This document shows, piece by piece, positions 62,329 to 64,000 of a DNA stretch of 64,000 nucleotides. Source of the DNA: Actinoplanes flavus (GTDB lineage Bacteria > Actinomycetota > Actinomycetes > Mycobacteriales > Micromonosporaceae); assembly GCF_017592555.1 (NCBI RefSeq), contig NZ_JAGFNS010000012.1, positions 186,001 to 250,000 on the forward strand, given 5' to 3'. The notes under the pieces were generated by a model. The model was given only the letters and a program-made list of their open reading frames with translations, did no database searches and was not told the origin of the DNA. The position numbers were made by a program, and so were the translations under genes. Position 1 is the stretch's first letter; each line of letters opens with the position of its first letter.

Positions 62329-64000
62329 TCAGGCGGAGCGGTCCTTCGCCCGGGCCTTCAGCGCCCGCAGCACCCCGTCCCGGCCCTCGGCGACCAGCCG
62401 CCGCAGCGACGCCGGATGCCCCTCCCGGGCCAGCCACGCGTCGGTGAGGGCCACCGTCTCGTCGCTGATCTGGTAGGCCGGGTAGGCGAGCATCGCGAAC
62501 TCCTGCGCCGGCTCACTGTCCGAGTGCGCCCACACGTCCGCGACGACCTCGAAGAACTTCTCCGCGTACGGCGCGGTCAGGGCCACCTGCCGGGTGCTCT
62601 GGAAGCCCTGGAGCAGCGACCGGTTCAGCCAGTTCGGCGGCGCCTTCGGGCCGGTCAGCTCGGCCCACACGCGCGCCTTGTTCTCCGGCGTGGGCAGCAG
62701 CGCCCGGGCGATCGCCGCCTCCCGCTCGCCGCTGGCCGTCTTGTCGGCGGCCAGCTCGTCGTCGATCTCGGACTCCCCGGCGGCGCCCAGCGCGGACAGC
62801 GCCTGCAGCAGCGACCAGCGCAGCTCGGTGTCGACGACCAGCCCCTCCGGCTTGGACCCGCCGGTCAGCCAGCCGCGCAGCACGGCCGCCTGCTCCGGCG
62901 TACGGGCGGCGGTGATGAACGCCCGCGCCCAGGTGAGCTGCCACCCGCTGCCCGGCTCGGCGGACGCCAGCTGTGTCTCCGCCAGGCCGGCCAGGGCGGC
63001 CCAGCCGTTCGGCGCCCACTCCGGGTCGGCGAAGCTGGTCAGCGCCGTGGCGGCCTGCCGCAGCGTGGCGGTCGCCAGGTTGACGTCGTCCTCGGCCGGC
63101 AGCCCGGCGACCACCAGGGCCACGTAGTCGCGGGTCGCCATCTCGGCGTCGCGCAGCATGTCCCACGCGGCCGCCCAGCACAGCGCCCGCGGCAGCGCCG
63201 AGTCGAACCCGGCGATGTGGCCCACCAGGGTGGCCAGCGACCGCTCGTCCAGCCGCAGCTTCGCGTAGGTGAGGTCCTCGTCGTTGAGCAGCAGCAGGTC
63301 CGCGGCCCGCACCCCGGTCAGGGCGGTGATCGCGGTCCGCTCGCCGGCCACGTCCACCTCGATCAGCTCGCGCCGGACCAGCCGGTCGCCGTCGAGGTCG
63401 TACAGGCCCACGCCGATCCGGTGGGTCCGCAGCGTCGGGTAGTCGGCCGGCGCCTCCTGCGACACCACGACGCTCGCGTAGTTGCCGTCCGCGTCGATCT
63501 CGACGACCGGCCGCAGCGTGTTGACCTGGGCCGTCTCCAGCCACTGCGCGGCGAACTTGCGCAGCTCCCGGCCGGACGCCGCCTCCAGTTCGGTGAGCAG
63601 GTCGTCGAATGTGGCGTTGCCCCAGGCGTACTTGCCGAAGTAGGCGCGCAGACCGGTCAGGAACGGGTCCAGGCCGACGTACGCCACCAGCTGCTTGATC
63701 ACGCTGGCGCCCTTGGCGTACGTGATCCCGTCGAAGTTGACCTCGACGGCCTCCAGGTCCGGCATCTCGCAGTACACCGGGTGGGTGGAGGACAGCTGGT
63801 CCTGCCGGTAGCCCCAGGCCTTGCGGATGGACAGGAACGTCGACCAGGCGTCGGAGAACCGGGTGGCCTCGGTGTTGCACCAGTGGCTGGCCCACTCGGC
63901 GAACGACTCGTTCAGCCACAGGTCGTTCCACCAGCGCATGGTGACCAGGTCGCCGAACCACATGTGCGCCAGCTCGTGCAGGATCGTGTTGGCGCGCTGC
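62329..64000 (-). CDS. pepN: Aminopeptidase N (M1), 5' end outside window
   Basis: Cleaves N-terminal residues from peptides; cytosolic zinc enzyme. At the window edge the zinc motif HELAHMW (end of the HExxH..E consensus) and NESFAEW with the third ligand are present, so the catalytic domain is intact but its first about 300 residues are missing here. After it comes the ERAP1-type C-terminal domain (from about 62400-63400), with SDSEPAQEFAMLAYPAYQIS. The visible 557 residues fit a total near 850, as in actinobacterial PepN. Confidence 0.92.
   Translation of the reverse strand, partial: QRANTILHELAHMWFGDLVTMRWWNDLWLNESFAEWASHWCNTEATRFSDAWSTFLSIRKAWGYRQDQLSSTHPVYCEMPDLEAVEVNFDGITYAKGASVIKQLVAYVGLDPFLTGLRAYFGKYAWGNATFDDLLTELEAASGRELRKFAAQWLETAQVNTLRPVVEIDADGNYASVVVSQEAPADYPTLRTHRIGVGLYDLDGDRLVRRELIEVDVAGERTAITALTGVRAADLLLLNDEDLTYAKLRLDERSLATLVGHIAGFDSALPRALCWAAAWDMLRDAEMATRDYVALVVAGLPAEDDVNLATATLRQAATALTSFADPEWAPNGWAALAGLAETQLASAEPGSGWQLTWARAFITAARTPEQAAVLRGWLTGGSKPEGLVVDTELRWSLLQALSALGAAGESEIDDELAADKTASGEREAAIARALLPTPENKARVWAELTGPKAPPNWLNRSLLQGFQSTRQVALTAPYAEKFFEVVADVWAHSDSEPAQEFAMLAYPAYQISDETVALTDAWLAREGHPASLRRLVAEGRDGVLRALKARAKDRSA

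Overview
The window is high-GC DNA with short intergenic gaps, frequent 4-bp start/stop overlaps (ATGA, GTGA) and many GTG starts. An F-type SOS box, LigB, truncated haemoglobin O, CtaJ, a GAF-ANTAR regulator and NlpC/P60 hydrolases all point to an actinomycete chromosome. Gene content fits the Micromonosporaceae (Actinoplanes-like), but that placement is inference. I see no insertion sequence, prophage, CRISPR array or rRNA. The only RNA gene I can call with confidence is one tRNA-Arg.

Layout. 1-9 kb: a truncated MHYT sensor, a 47-residue GPGG membrane protein, a metallophosphoesterase/BON/nucleotidyltransferase operon, a thymidylate-kinase-like gene, an SDR, a primary-like sigma factor, an NlpC/P60 hydrolase with a structured leader, and small conserved membrane proteins. 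9-21 kb: a GAF-ANTAR regulator, a MarR/MFS efflux operon with a clear operator, a small SARP-like regulator with a methyltransferase, an orphan response regulator beside a one-TM surface protein, serA, an APH-type kinase and a DMT transporter. 20-26 kb: a two-component system divergent from a lipoprotein/adaptor/ATPase/permease export operon. 25-29 kb: SPFH protein, tRNA-Arg, lipase-like hydrolase, a second SSB.

29-49 kb holds corrin genes in three blocks: cbiB-cobQ (29.1-31.6 kb), an unusual cobB (39.4-41.9 kb) and cobC-cobT-cobA/cysG (45.4-48.7 kb). Between them lie an M48 peptidase, an M20 peptidase, an FAD monooxygenase, an SOS-box-controlled unknown gene next to ligB, a SURF1 protein and a class A penicillin-binding protein followed by a 60-bp tandem repeat. 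48-64 kb: otsA, ettA with a thioesterase and two unknown or YbjN genes, a large palindrome, a secreted beta-propeller, glbO with an MFS gene, an MscS channel, an HNH nuclease, a class F sortase with a surface protein, ctaJ-DUF5130, an Uma2 protein and a truncated pepN.

The points most worth following are the perfect SOS box overlapping a leaderless start codon upstream of ligB, the CobB homologue that lacks its glutaminase cysteine and carries a tail of about 390 residues, the 100-bp palindrome at 54.4 kb, and the leader upstream of the NlpC/P60 gene that resembles a c-di-AMP riboswitch.
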